NCBI GenBank assembly: GCA_016711875.1
Contig: JADJSD010000003.1
Coordinates: 868,001 to 932,000 of the forward strand
Length of the DNA: 64,000 nucleotides
Reading direction: 5' to 3'
Source of the DNA: Betaproteobacteria bacterium
GTDB lineage: Bacteria > Pseudomonadota > Gammaproteobacteria > Burkholderiales > Usitatibacteraceae
The notes beneath the pieces were generated by a model, which saw only the letters and a list, made by a program, of their open reading frames with translations, was not told the DNA's origin and did no database searches. Below are positions 44,961-53,495 of the stretch, piece by piece. How positions within the stretch are numbered: position 1 is the stretch's first letter; every line of letters begins with the position of its first letter. Both the position numbers and the translations under genes were made by a program.

Positions 44961-46229
44961 ATGTCCAAGCCGACCATCGCGCAGGCCTCCTGCGCCGACG
45001 ACTACGATCCCAATTCGATGCCGGTGGCGAAGGCACGGGCCTTCATCCACCAGTTCCTCGAGCCGCTCGAGGCCCGGGTACGGGTTCCCGTCCGCTCGGC
45101 CCTCGGGCGCGTGCTGGCCGAGGACGTGATCTCGCCCGTCGACGTGCCCTCCCACCGCAATTCGGCCATGGACGGCTGGGCGGTGCGCGGCGCGGACCTC
45201 GCGAACGCGGGCGAGACGGTGCTCGAGGAGATCGGCGCGTCGTTCGCGGGCCGTCCCTTCGCGGGCGCCGTGGGCGCCGGGCAATGCGTGCGGATCATGA
45301 CGGGCGGCGTGGTGCCCGAGGGCACGGACACGGTCGTCATGCAGGAGCGCGCGCGGGCCGACGGCAAGCGCATCGCGTTCGCCCCCGGGCAGGCGACCGG
45401 CCAGAACGTCCGCGAGGCCGGCGAGGACCTCGCGCGTGGCGGCGTCGCGATCGCGAAGGGCCGCATCGTGCGCCCCGCGGAGCTCGGCCTCATCGCTTCC
45501 CTGGGGATCGGCGAAGTGAGCGTGTTCCGGCCGCTGCGGGTCGCGTTCTTCTCGACCGGCGACGAGCTCAAGTCCGTGGGCTCCACGCTCGGCGAGGGCG
45601 AGATCTACGACTCCAACCGCTACACGATCCACGGCATGCTCGAGCGCCTGGGATGCGAAGTGCTCGACCTGGGCGTGGTCCGTGACGACCCCGCCCTCCT
45701 CGAGACGGCATTCCGGGAAGCCGCGGCCGCCGCGGACGTGGTGATCACGAGCGGCGGCGTGTCGGTCGGCGAGGCAGATTTCGTGAAAGGCCTGCTGGGG
45801 CAGATGGGCGAGGTGGTCTTCTGGAAGATCGCCATGAAGCCGGGCCGCCCCCTCGCCTACGGCCGCATCGGGAAGGCCCACTTCTTCGGCCTGCCCGGCA
45901 ATCCCGTGTCGGTCATGGTCACTTTCTACCAGTTCGTCCGCGAAGCGCTGCTCACGCTCATGGGAGCCTCGCCTGTCGAGCCCGTCCCGACCTTCCCGGC
46001 CACCTGCGCCGTGCGTCTGAAGAAAGCGCCGGGGCGCACGGAATTCCAGCGGGGCGTGCTCTCGCGGGGAACGGACGGCCAGTGGCAGGTGCGTCCCACG
46101 GGCGAACAGGGGTCCGGAATCCTCAAGTCGATGAGCGAGGCCAACTGTTTCATCATCCTGGGCGACGCCGTGGGCAACGTGGAGCCGGGCTCGCAGGTCG
46201 AGGTGCAGCTCCTCGAAGGCGTCGTCTGA
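44961..46229 (+). CDS. moeA: molybdopterin molybdenumtransferase MoeA
   Basis: A 422-residue MoeA that inserts molybdate into adenylated molybdopterin. Recognisable segments are SPVDVPSHRNSAMDGWAVR, RIMTGGVVPEGTDTVVMQE, FFSTGDEL, VITSGGVSVGEADFVK and GLPGNPVSVMVTF, in the usual order of the four subdomains. It lies 39 bp after mobA and ends the cofactor operon. A perfect 9-bp hairpin follows 38 bp after the stop. Confidence 0.95.
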   Translation: MSKPTIAQASCADDYDPNSMPVAKARAFIHQFLEPLEARVRVPVRSALGRVLAEDVISPVDVPSHRNSAMDGWAVRGADLANAGETVLEEIGASFAGRPFAGAVGAGQCVRIMTGGVVPEGTDTVVMQERARADGKRIAFAPGQATGQNVREAGEDLARGGVAIAKGRIVRPAELGLIASLGIGEVSVFRPLRVAFFSTGDELKSVGSTLGEGEIYDSNRYTIHGMLERLGCEVLDLGVVRDDPALLETAFREAAAAADVVITSGGVSVGEADFVKGLLGQMGEVVFWKIAMKPGRPLAYGRIGKAHFFGLPGNPVSVMVTFYQFVREALLTLMGASPVEPVPTFPATCAVRLKKAPGRTEFQRGVLSRGTDGQWQVRPTGEQGSGILKSMSEANCFIILGDAVGNVEPGSQVEVQLLEGVV

Positions 46230-46267
46230 AGCCTTCCCGCCGCCGCCTGCCGGAAATCCCGGCCGGT

Positions 46268-46289
46268 CAAGACGGCATCTGCCGTCTTG
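46268..46289 (+). terminator. hairpin after moeA (candidate terminator)
   Basis: CAAGACGGC and GCCGTCTTG form a perfect 9-bp stem closed by ATCT, 38 bp after the moeA stop. The following TCTAT is only weakly T-rich, so it is a plausible but imperfect intrinsic terminator, and may also mark the 5' boundary of the next leader. Confidence 0.55.
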
Positions 46290-46297
46290 TCTATCGC

Positions 46298-46317
46298 GGT
46301 GGAAACCGGTAGAAACC
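46298..46317 (+). repeat. tandem 10-bp direct repeat in the surface-protein leader
   Basis: GGTGGAAACC and GGTAGAAACC abut with one mismatch. Each can also form a tiny 3-bp stem with a four-base loop. A longer imperfect hairpin (GACCGTCC against GGACGGGTC, 46342-46371) follows, then a strong ribosome binding site (AGGGAGG, 46432-46438) and the ATG at 46443. The 154-bp leader therefore looks structured. I could not match it to a known riboswitch. Confidence 0.4.
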
Positions 46318-46442
46318 CTCTTTCGCCGGGGTGAGGAGCGAGACCGTCCGCCGGGAAGCGAAGGACGGGTCGCCGGACCGGCACCGGATGCGGCCGCCAT
46401 CGGCAGGCTTCATCCCAGAATAATGAGCCCCAGGGAGGGCCA

Positions 46443-49400
46443 ATGCACTCGATCGGCCAGCAGCTGCTCACCGCCGCACGGGGTCTTTCCCGGCGCACCT
46501 TCGAACCCGCCCGGGCCGCGCGCACGCTCGCGCTCGCCGCCGCCTTCGGCACCGCCGTCACCGTGTCGATCGAGACGCACGCGGATTTCGGCACGACGCC
46601 GATGCCCAACGGGGAATGCAATACCGGTTGCCACACCGGCGCCGGATTGACCGGCGGCCGGCGCGTGAACGCCGCCGGCGCCCGCTCCGTCATCGAAGCG
46701 GGCAACATCTTCCATAGCATGGGGTTCGCGACCAACGGGACCTTCAACGGCTCGTCGTATGCCGCGGAGATCCAGGCGGCCCTCTCCACGCCGCCCGATG
46801 TCGGCACGGTTCCCAATGCCGGCGCGGTCAATTACACGAGCGGGACGGCGGCAACGGCTTACGTCGCCTATGGCGGCACCGTCAACGTCACCTTGCCGAA
46901 CCTGCTTCTCACCGGCGTGGTGGATACCCTCCAGCAGACGACGGGCGTCTCGGGCGTTTCCTTTCCGACCGCCGATCCGCCGGTGATGCGCTTTGCCCAC
47001 TCCGGCGGCGCCGGCGGCAATTGCAACAACGCCGTCATCACCAGCCGCGGCATCGGTGCACTGCAGACGGGCACGGCGGGTTACACGGTCGCGCCCCAGA
47101 CGACCGGCCGGACGGTAACCGTCGTCGTGAATTCGCCGTCCGCCCCCAGCGCGCCGGGAACGGGCAGCATCAGCATCCCCTACTCGACGAGCGCGACGCT
47201 GATCAACGTTCGCTCCCTCGATTCAGGCAGCGTCACCGGGACGGTCTCGGCCACGGGCACCGACGTCCAGATCGTCTCCGGCCTCTCCCCGGCCGTCGGC
47301 ACGATCAGCACGACCGCCACGGGCACCAACGAGAACACGTTCTCGTACACGGCCAACGCCACGACGTACGCGCCCCAACTCACGCTCCAGTACCGCGTCC
47401 AGGGGCCCTGCACGACCAACTCCGCGACACAGACGCTCACCATCAACGTGGGCACGCCGACCAACCCGCCCATCGTGACGAACCGCGGCTCCGTCGGTAC
47501 GCCGATCGTCGTGTCGGCCACCGCACCCACGCCGATCGACATGACGGCCAACATCTCCGGCCTCACGCAGTCCAACCCCGCCGTCGCCTACGCCCTCACC
47601 GCCTCGCAGCCGACACCCGCCGCCGCAGGCAGCACGTCGGTCGTCGGCAACGTCGTCACTTTCACGCCGCTGGCCGGATTCACCGGCACGGCAACGTTCA
47701 CGTTCCAGAAGGCGGGCCCGGGCGGCACGTCATTGCCGGCAACGGCCTTCCTCAACGTCACCGCCTCGCCGATCGTCTCGCCGACGAGCGTGACGACCGC
47801 TTTCAACACCCCGGTCGCCGTCAATCTTGCCACCGCCTGCGGTGGCGCGACCTGCATTTCGTCGAGCCAGCCCGTCACGGCCGTCACGCCCTCCTCGCCG
47901 ACGAACGGCACGGCGAGCGCGACGGCAACCGCCACCATCACGTTCACGCCGACCACCGGTTTCTTCGGCACGGGTTCGTTCCAGTACACGGCGACGAACG
48001 CAGGCGGCACTTCGGTCGCTCCCGCCACCGTGACGGTCACGGTCAATCCGCCGCCACCGACAGCCGGGAACGGCACGGTAGGCGCCCCGTACAACTCCGG
48101 GGCGCCGGTCGTCGCCACGGCCATCGATCTCGCCCCGTTCATCGGACCGGCAGGCGCAACCGTCCTCAGCGTCGCCCCCGGCGGCGCGGTGAACGGCACG
48201 GTGTCCGCGACCGGCCCCACGACGGTCAGCTTCACGCCGACGGTCGGGTTCATCGGCGCGGCGAGCTTCACCTATACGGCCACCAACGTGGCAGGCACGT
48301 CCGCCGGCTCCGGCACGATAACGGTGAACGTCGCCGCGCCGCCGCCACCCGTCGCCGCCGCGCAATCGGTACTCGTCTCGTCCACGGCTCCGACGACGTT
48401 CGACCTCGCCTCCTCGGTCAGCGGACTCTTCACGCCACCGCTCCAGGTGTTGACGCAGCCGTCCTCCGGCACCGTCGCTTTCACCGGGACCTCGGCGACG
48501 TTCACGCCGCCTGCCGCGGGCGTGAGCGGCAATCTCACTTTCACCTACCGCGCGGTCGGCCCGGGCGGGCCGTCGGCCGCCGGAACCGTGACGCTGCGCA
48601 GCGTGAACACCCCGGTCGCCTCGAATATCAGTGCGTCGACGTTGGTGAACACGGCGGCCCGGATCGACCTGTCCGATTCCTTCGCCGGCTTCGTCCAGAA
48701 CTACCGCATCTCGCGCCTTCCGGCCAACGGCTCCGCGACGATCAACAGTGCGGTCGTGATCTACACGCCCAACACCGGGTTCATCGGCACCGACACCTTC
48801 GAATTCACGGGCACCGGCCCTGGCGGCACCTCGACGCCCGGCGTCGCGACCATCACGGTCATTCCGCCGGTGGCCGAAGTCACGGGCCTGAGTGTCTCGA
48901 CGCCCTTCAACACGCCGGTCACCATCGACCTGACCAAAGCCGTGAGCGGGTTCGCGTCGAGCTTCACGCTCGCCGGGCGCGCCGACAACGGCATCGTGGT
49001 GATCAGCGGCACGACGGCCGTCTACACGCCGAACAACGGCTTCTCCGGTGGCGATCGCTTCCGGATCATCGCGGTGAACGCGAGTGGCGCGTCGGCACCC
49101 GGCACCGTCAACGTCAACGTCGGCACGCTCGCGCCCACAGGGCGCGCCGCCACGCTGACGGTGGCGGTCAATGGCCAGGGCACCCTGGACCTCGCCCCCT
49201 TCATCGTCGGCTCCGGCGTCACGGGCATCACCATTTCCACGCTGCCGGAGCATGGCATCGCGGACGTGGAAGGCACCCGGCTCATCTACACGCCGCGCAC
49301 CGGGTTCTTCGGATCGGATTCGTTCGAGTACGTGGCTTTCGGCAACGCCGGCCGCTCGCCGCCGGTGCGGATCACGGTGGTGATCGACGGCCGCCCCGAC

Positions 49401-51455
49401 CCGTCCCAGGACAAGAATGTCCAGGCGATCGTCGACAACCAGGCGCAGGTCGCGCGCCGTTTCTCGCGCGCCCAGATCACGAACTTCCAGCGCCGCATGG
49501 AGACGCTCCACGTACCGGGCCCGGTGACGCCCTCGGCCGCGCCGGACGAGGATCCCGCCGACGTCAAGAAACCCGCAGCCGCGACACCGAAGGCGCCTTC
49601 GGCCGGGTTCGCGAACGGCTTCGTGCCGCCGGCCGCGATGCTGCCCGGCTCCCCCGCGCGCGCCACGCCGGGCTCGGTCGAATCGACGTTCGCCAATGGC
49701 CTTTCGAGCCTCGCCAACGCCCGCGCGCTCAGCCTGAACGCGAGCACCGACGGCTCCCGTCCGCCGGGCATGATGTCCGGCATCAACTTCTGGGTGGGCG
49801 GCACCGCGTCCTTCGGCACGCGCAGCCTCGGCGACGACCAGGGCCCCTACGCGTTCTCGACCGACGGACTTTCCCTCGGTGCCGACCGGCGGCTCGACGA
49901 ACGCCTCGCCGTCGGCCTGGGCATGGGCTTCGCGCGGGACCGCTCCGACCTCGGCGGCGACGGCACGAAGAACAAGTCCCGGGGCAGCTCCTTCGCGGCC
50001 TATGGCAGCTACCATCCGTCGCCGCGCACCTACGTCGATGCCTTGGTCGGGTTCGGCACCCTCAAGTTCGATTCGGAACGCTACGTCGAGGCCTTCGACG
50101 AGAGCTTCGGCGCCAGCCGCAAGGGCAACCAGTTCTTCGCCTCCGTGGCCGGCGGCTACGAGCACCGCGTGCGCAACTTCCTCATCTCGCCCTATGGCCG
50201 CATCGACGTCACCGTCGATCGCCTGAAGGGCGCGACCGAAGGCGGCACGAGCCCGGCGGCGCTCACGTACGAGGAGCAGAAGCTGCGCACCACGTCGGCG
50301 GCGGCGGGTCTTCGCCTCGAGTCGACGCACGAGACGGACTACGGCCGGGTGGTCCCGCGCGCGCGCTTCGAGTACCGCCACGACTTCGAAGGCGGGCGCA
50401 CGGCGAACGTCTCGTATGCGGACCAGTTCGGCGGCCTCACCTACTCGGTTTCGCCGGCGGGCACGAGCCGCAACGCACTGCTGGTGGGTGTCGGCAGCGA
50501 CTTCCTGCTTTCGAGCGGCTGGAAGCTCGGCCTGGACTACCAGGGCGAGCGATCTTCGGGCCCGGGCACGGTGCAGTCGGTGCGCTTCCTCGTCAGCAAG
50601 GACCTCGACGGCAAGGGCCTGCCGGCCTGGAGCGGCTGGACGATGCCGCTTCGCATCCCGGTGAACGTCGACTTCGGCATGGTTTGGGACGACAACATCT
50701 CGCGTGGCCGCCTCGACGAGGAGATCCGCTCCGACCGCGTCTACACCCTCAACGTGAACCGCGCCTACGAGTTCCCGATCAACAAGAACGCGCGCGTGAT
50801 CGCGACGGCCCTGTTCACCGTCGACAAACCGCACACCTACACCGGACTCGGCCATTACGGCGCCGGCGCCCAGGCCGAGGCGCAGTACCGCCGCTCGGGT
50901 GACTTCGACGCGGCCACCTACTCGATCTACGCGCGCGCTCTCTACGACAAGTACGAGTCGGACCTGCGGACGGGACCGAAGTACTCCTTCGGCGCGAACG
51001 TGCGCCGCGCGCTCACGGACCGCATCGACCTCTTCGCGGACCTTTCCCATCACCGCCGTTTCGGGCGCAGCAGCGTGTTCGAGACGTCGGAGACCGCGGG
51101 GCGCGTCAACTTCGACTACTCGCTCGGCAAGAACGGAACGCTCTACCTCTCCGGCGAGTACCGCAAGGGCGACATCTTCTCGTCCGGCTTCGCCTCGCTC
51201 ACCAACATCGCGATCGCCGAGGTGGCCACGGCCGACGACGCGTTCCCGGGCGGCGAGTTCTTCGCCTACCGCTTCGACGGCAAGACGGTGCTGGGCACGT
51301 TCGGCTACAACCGTCCGCTCGGGGCGCGCGATGCGATCGACTTCTCGATCCGCCGGGTGCAGTCGACCCCCTCGCTCAGGCCCGAGTTCGACGAGGGCGG
51401 GCGTCTTCGCTACATCGTGAACCAGTATTCGCTGCTCTACCTGCTGCGCTTCTAG
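46443..51455 (+). CDS. giant surface protein: cytochrome-like N-terminus, seven Ig-like repeats, autotransporter barrel and second barrel
   Basis: A 1,670-residue outer-membrane protein. Residues 1-47 form an extended signal peptide. Cys59, Cys63 and His64 (CNTGCH) form a CXXXCH haem c-like motif in a short degenerate cytochrome segment (RVNAAGARSVIE follows). Seven cadherin/Big-like repeats show YTP.TGF.G.DSF.Y cores at about 405, 498, 594, 683, 771, 858 and 945, spaced 87-96 residues. After a helical linker (about 985-1025) and an Ala/Pro stretch, an autotransporter beta-domain spans about 1112-1390. A second barrel-like domain (about 1391-1670) opens with VNVDFGMVWDDNISRG and ends in Phe (LLRF). 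Likely surface-exposed adhesion or redox role; the function is inferred only. Confidence 0.82.
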   Translation: MHSIGQQLLTAARGLSRRTFEPARAARTLALAAAFGTAVTVSIETHADFGTTPMPNGECNTGCHTGAGLTGGRRVNAAGARSVIEAGNIFHSMGFATNGTFNGSSYAAEIQAALSTPPDVGTVPNAGAVNYTSGTAATAYVAYGGTVNVTLPNLLLTGVVDTLQQTTGVSGVSFPTADPPVMRFAHSGGAGGNCNNAVITSRGIGALQTGTAGYTVAPQTTGRTVTVVVNSPSAPSAPGTGSISIPYSTSATLINVRSLDSGSVTGTVSATGTDVQIVSGLSPAVGTISTTATGTNENTFSYTANATTYAPQLTLQYRVQGPCTTNSATQTLTINVGTPTNPPIVTNRGSVGTPIVVSATAPTPIDMTANISGLTQSNPAVAYALTASQPTPAAAGSTSVVGNVVTFTPLAGFTGTATFTFQKAGPGGTSLPATAFLNVTASPIVSPTSVTTAFNTPVAVNLATACGGATCISSSQPVTAVTPSSPTNGTASATATATITFTPTTGFFGTGSFQYTATNAGGTSVAPATVTVTVNPPPPTAGNGTVGAPYNSGAPVVATAIDLAPFIGPAGATVLSVAPGGAVNGTVSATGPTTVSFTPTVGFIGAASFTYTATNVAGTSAGSGTITVNVAAPPPPVAAAQSVLVSSTAPTTFDLASSVSGLFTPPLQVLTQPSSGTVAFTGTSATFTPPAAGVSGNLTFTYRAVGPGGPSAAGTVTLRSVNTPVASNISASTLVNTAARIDLSDSFAGFVQNYRISRLPANGSATINSAVVIYTPNTGFIGTDTFEFTGTGPGGTSTPGVATITVIPPVAEVTGLSVSTPFNTPVTIDLTKAVSGFASSFTLAGRADNGIVVISGTTAVYTPNNGFSGGDRFRIIAVNASGASAPGTVNVNVGTLAPTGRAATLTVAVNGQGTLDLAPFIVGSGVTGITISTLPEHGIADVEGTRLIYTPRTGFFGSDSFEYVAFGNAGRSPPVRITVVIDGRPDPSQDKNVQAIVDNQAQVARRFSRAQITNFQRRMETLHVPGPVTPSAAPDEDPADVKKPAAATPKAPSAGFANGFVPPAAMLPGSPARATPGSVESTFANGLSSLANARALSLNASTDGSRPPGMMSGINFWVGGTASFGTRSLGDDQGPYAFSTDGLSLGADRRLDERLAVGLGMGFARDRSDLGGDGTKNKSRGSSFAAYGSYHPSPRTYVDALVGFGTLKFDSERYVEAFDESFGASRKGNQFFASVAGGYEHRVRNFLISPYGRIDVTVDRLKGATEGGTSPAALTYEEQKLRTTSAAAGLRLESTHETDYGRVVPRARFEYRHDFEGGRTANVSYADQFGGLTYSVSPAGTSRNALLVGVGSDFLLSSGWKLGLDYQGERSSGPGTVQSVRFLVSKDLDGKGLPAWSGWTMPLRIPVNVDFGMVWDDNISRGRLDEEIRSDRVYTLNVNRAYEFPINKNARVIATALFTVDKPHTYTGLGHYGAGAQAEAQYRRSGDFDAATYSIYARALYDKYESDLRTGPKYSFGANVRRALTDRIDLFADLSHHRRFGRSSVFETSETAGRVNFDYSLGKNGTLYLSGEYRKGDIFSSGFASLTNIAIAEVATADDAFPGGEFFAYRFDGKTVLGTFGYNRPLGARDAIDFSIRRVQSTPSLRPEFDEGGRLRYIVNQYSLLYLLRF

Positions 51456-51473
51456 CCAAGAGGACTCCACCGC

Positions 51474-53426
51474 ATGCATCCCAGCCGAACCGCCTCGCGT
51501 GCCCTGGCCCTCCTCGCCGGATCCCTGCTCGTCGCCGCTTGCGGCGGCGGGGGGGCGCCCGGCGACGTGAACCCCCGCGGCGAAGGCCCGCCCCCGCCCA
51601 CCGTCTCGGGCGCGCCCAACTCGTTCCTGCTCTTCCCGAACCCGCAAGTGCAAGCCGACGGCACCGTCCAGACGAACACCGAGGCCTACGCCAAGGCCTA
51701 CTACGAGGCCCTCGACCCGAACACCCAGCGCGACACGCTCGACAAGTTCAAGGCCGTCAACGGCTTCGGCAGCGGCACGGGCGAGGAGATCCTCGTCGTT
51801 TTCGGCGACAAGCGCGACCTGGGTTACGGCCGGCGCATGTACGTGCGCCGCAACCCCAACGGCTCGCTCGCCTTCTATGTCGAGAACTACCTCGTGAGTC
51901 CGGGCGTCGACTACGCGTACTCGCCCCTGAACCTCGAGGCCGCGATCCTGCAGGACAGGAACTGGATCGTAGGCGTCAACGCGATCGAGTTCGGTCCCGG
52001 GCCCAACGGGGGCGCCGCCTTCCCGCGCTGGTACAACTTCAACGGGCTCACCGGCCAGCGCAACACCTTCGTCGACCTGGACAACCGCGGCGAGAAGGCG
52101 ATGCCGGGTCCCTGCATTTCCTGCCACGGCGGGCGCGGCGATGCGCTCACGCCGCCCGCCACGAACGGCAAGCCGCTCTTCAATCTCGTGCGCAATGCCA
52201 CCTCGGAGCAACGCGGCGACGTGACCGGTCGCCTGCATCCCTTCGAGGCCGACGCGTTCGATTTCTCCGCGACGCGCGCCGGCTTCACGCGTGCCGAACA
52301 GGAAGCCCGGATCAAGAAGATCAACAGCTGGATCCTGTGCACCTATCCGCTGCCGGCGCCCTCGAGCTTTCCAGAGGACCAGTGCCGGCCCGTAGCCTCC
52401 CAGAGCGAGTGGCAGGGCACCGCCGCGCAGCTCATCAAGGCGTTCTACGGCGGCGACGGACTGCCGAGCGCCACGTTCGCGGACAACTTCGTGCCGCCCT
52501 CGTGGGAGGCCGCCGGCCAGTCCACGCTCTACAAGGAAGTCGTCGCGCCCGCCTGCCGCACCTGCCACAACATGCGCGGCACCGGCGGCAATTCGGACAT
52601 CGATTTCACGACGTTCGAGAAGTTCGCCGCCTACGCGGATCGCATCAAGATCCATGTCTTCGAACGGGGCAACATGCCGCTCGCCAAGATCGTCTACGAC
52701 GCCTTCTGGGGCACGCCGGGGCGCGCCGACAGGCTGGCCCGGTTCCTCGAAGCTCGCGGGTACACGATTGCCCGGGACACCGCCGGCAACCCGATCCAGC
52801 CCGGCCGCCCCGTGGCCAACCCGGGGCCGGACCGCGTGGCCCCCCCGGGCGCGATCGCGCTATCGGCCACCCAGAGCCTGTATGCCGCGAGCTATGCCTG
52901 GAGCCTCGTGTCGGGCCCGGCCGGCGCGACGCTCACGGGTGCCACGACGGCAACGCCGACCCTCAACGCCACGGCTGAAGGCTCGTATGTCCTGAGCCTC
53001 GTCGCCTCGAACGGCACCACGCAGAGCGCGGCGACGCCCCTGCGCGTCGTCGTGAAAGCAGGAACCAAAGCGCCGGGCACCATCCGGTTCGCGGACATCA
53101 AGAGCGCCATCCAGGCGAGCACCTGCACCAACTGCCACAGCCCGACCGGCACGCTGCCGCGCCCGCCGGTGTACTACACCAACGAGGACCGCAACGGCGA
53201 CGGCATCGCGGGAGACGCGACCGACGACGCCTTCTTCTACGCGGAACTCCGCGGCCGGGTGAACATGACGGAGATCGGCGCGAGCGCCCTGCTGCGCAAG
53301 CCCTCGGGCAACCACCACGGCGGCAACCTCATCCCGAGGTTCGACACGACGAAGGACCCGGGCGCACCGGAACGGGACCTCTACGACCTGTTCCTCAACT
53401 GGATCCTCTCCGGCGCCCCTCAGTAG
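51474..53426 (+). CDS. three-haem c-type cytochrome lipoprotein
   Basis: A 650-residue lipoprotein. The lipobox LVAAC gives acylated Cys23, followed by a Gly/Pro-rich tether. Haem motifs are CISCH (214-218), CRTCH (361-365) and CTNCH (551-555). Between the second and third lies an Ig/PKD-like domain (about 435-530) with SYAWSLVSGPAGATL and GSYVLSLVASNGTTQSA. The N-terminal 200 residues form a conserved domain of unknown function (GEEILVVFGDKRDLGYGRRMYVRR). The gene starts 18 bp after the giant surface protein, with AAGAGGA upstream, so the two are co-transcribed. An outer-membrane electron-transfer role is inferred. Confidence 0.85.
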   Translation: MHPSRTASRALALLAGSLLVAACGGGGAPGDVNPRGEGPPPPTVSGAPNSFLLFPNPQVQADGTVQTNTEAYAKAYYEALDPNTQRDTLDKFKAVNGFGSGTGEEILVVFGDKRDLGYGRRMYVRRNPNGSLAFYVENYLVSPGVDYAYSPLNLEAAILQDRNWIVGVNAIEFGPGPNGGAAFPRWYNFNGLTGQRNTFVDLDNRGEKAMPGPCISCHGGRGDALTPPATNGKPLFNLVRNATSEQRGDVTGRLHPFEADAFDFSATRAGFTRAEQEARIKKINSWILCTYPLPAPSSFPEDQCRPVASQSEWQGTAAQLIKAFYGGDGLPSATFADNFVPPSWEAAGQSTLYKEVVAPACRTCHNMRGTGGNSDIDFTTFEKFAAYADRIKIHVFERGNMPLAKIVYDAFWGTPGRADRLARFLEARGYTIARDTAGNPIQPGRPVANPGPDRVAPPGAIALSATQSLYAASYAWSLVSGPAGATLTGATTATPTLNATAEGSYVLSLVASNGTTQSAATPLRVVVKAGTKAPGTIRFADIKSAIQASTCTNCHSPTGTLPRPPVYYTNEDRNGDGIAGDATDDAFFYAELRGRVNMTEIGASALLRKPSGNHHGGNLIPRFDTTKDPGAPERDLYDLFLNWILSGAPQ

Positions 53427-53443
53427 GGCTCGGCCGCCTCACG

Positions 53444-53473
53444 AAAAAGGGCGCACCGCGGTGCGCCCTTTTT
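53444..53473. terminator. bidirectional intrinsic terminator
   Basis: AAAAAGGGCGCACC (53444-53457) is perfectly complementary to GGTGCGCCCTTTTT (53460-53473), with only two bases between. The hairpin is flanked by A-run and T-run on the two strands. It can end both the cytochrome transcript (plus) and the FecR-domain gene (minus). Confidence 0.92.
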
Positions 53474-53495
53474 CCTTTGCCGTGCCCCGGGAAGG

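Noticed and set aside
46290..46442. Cyclic-di-GMP (GEMM) or cobalamin riboswitch before the giant surface gene
   Set aside because: The conserved GEMM core (GGGCAAACC with a GAAA tetraloop receptor) and the B12-box pattern are not present. Only the repeats and generic stems remain.
47730..52655. A 1,641-codon open frame on the minus strand opposite the giant surface gene
   Set aside because: It is Arg/Gly/Ala-rich with no domain or signal peptide. The plus-strand frame has signal peptide, repeats and barrels. Long antisense frames are common in DNA this rich in GC.
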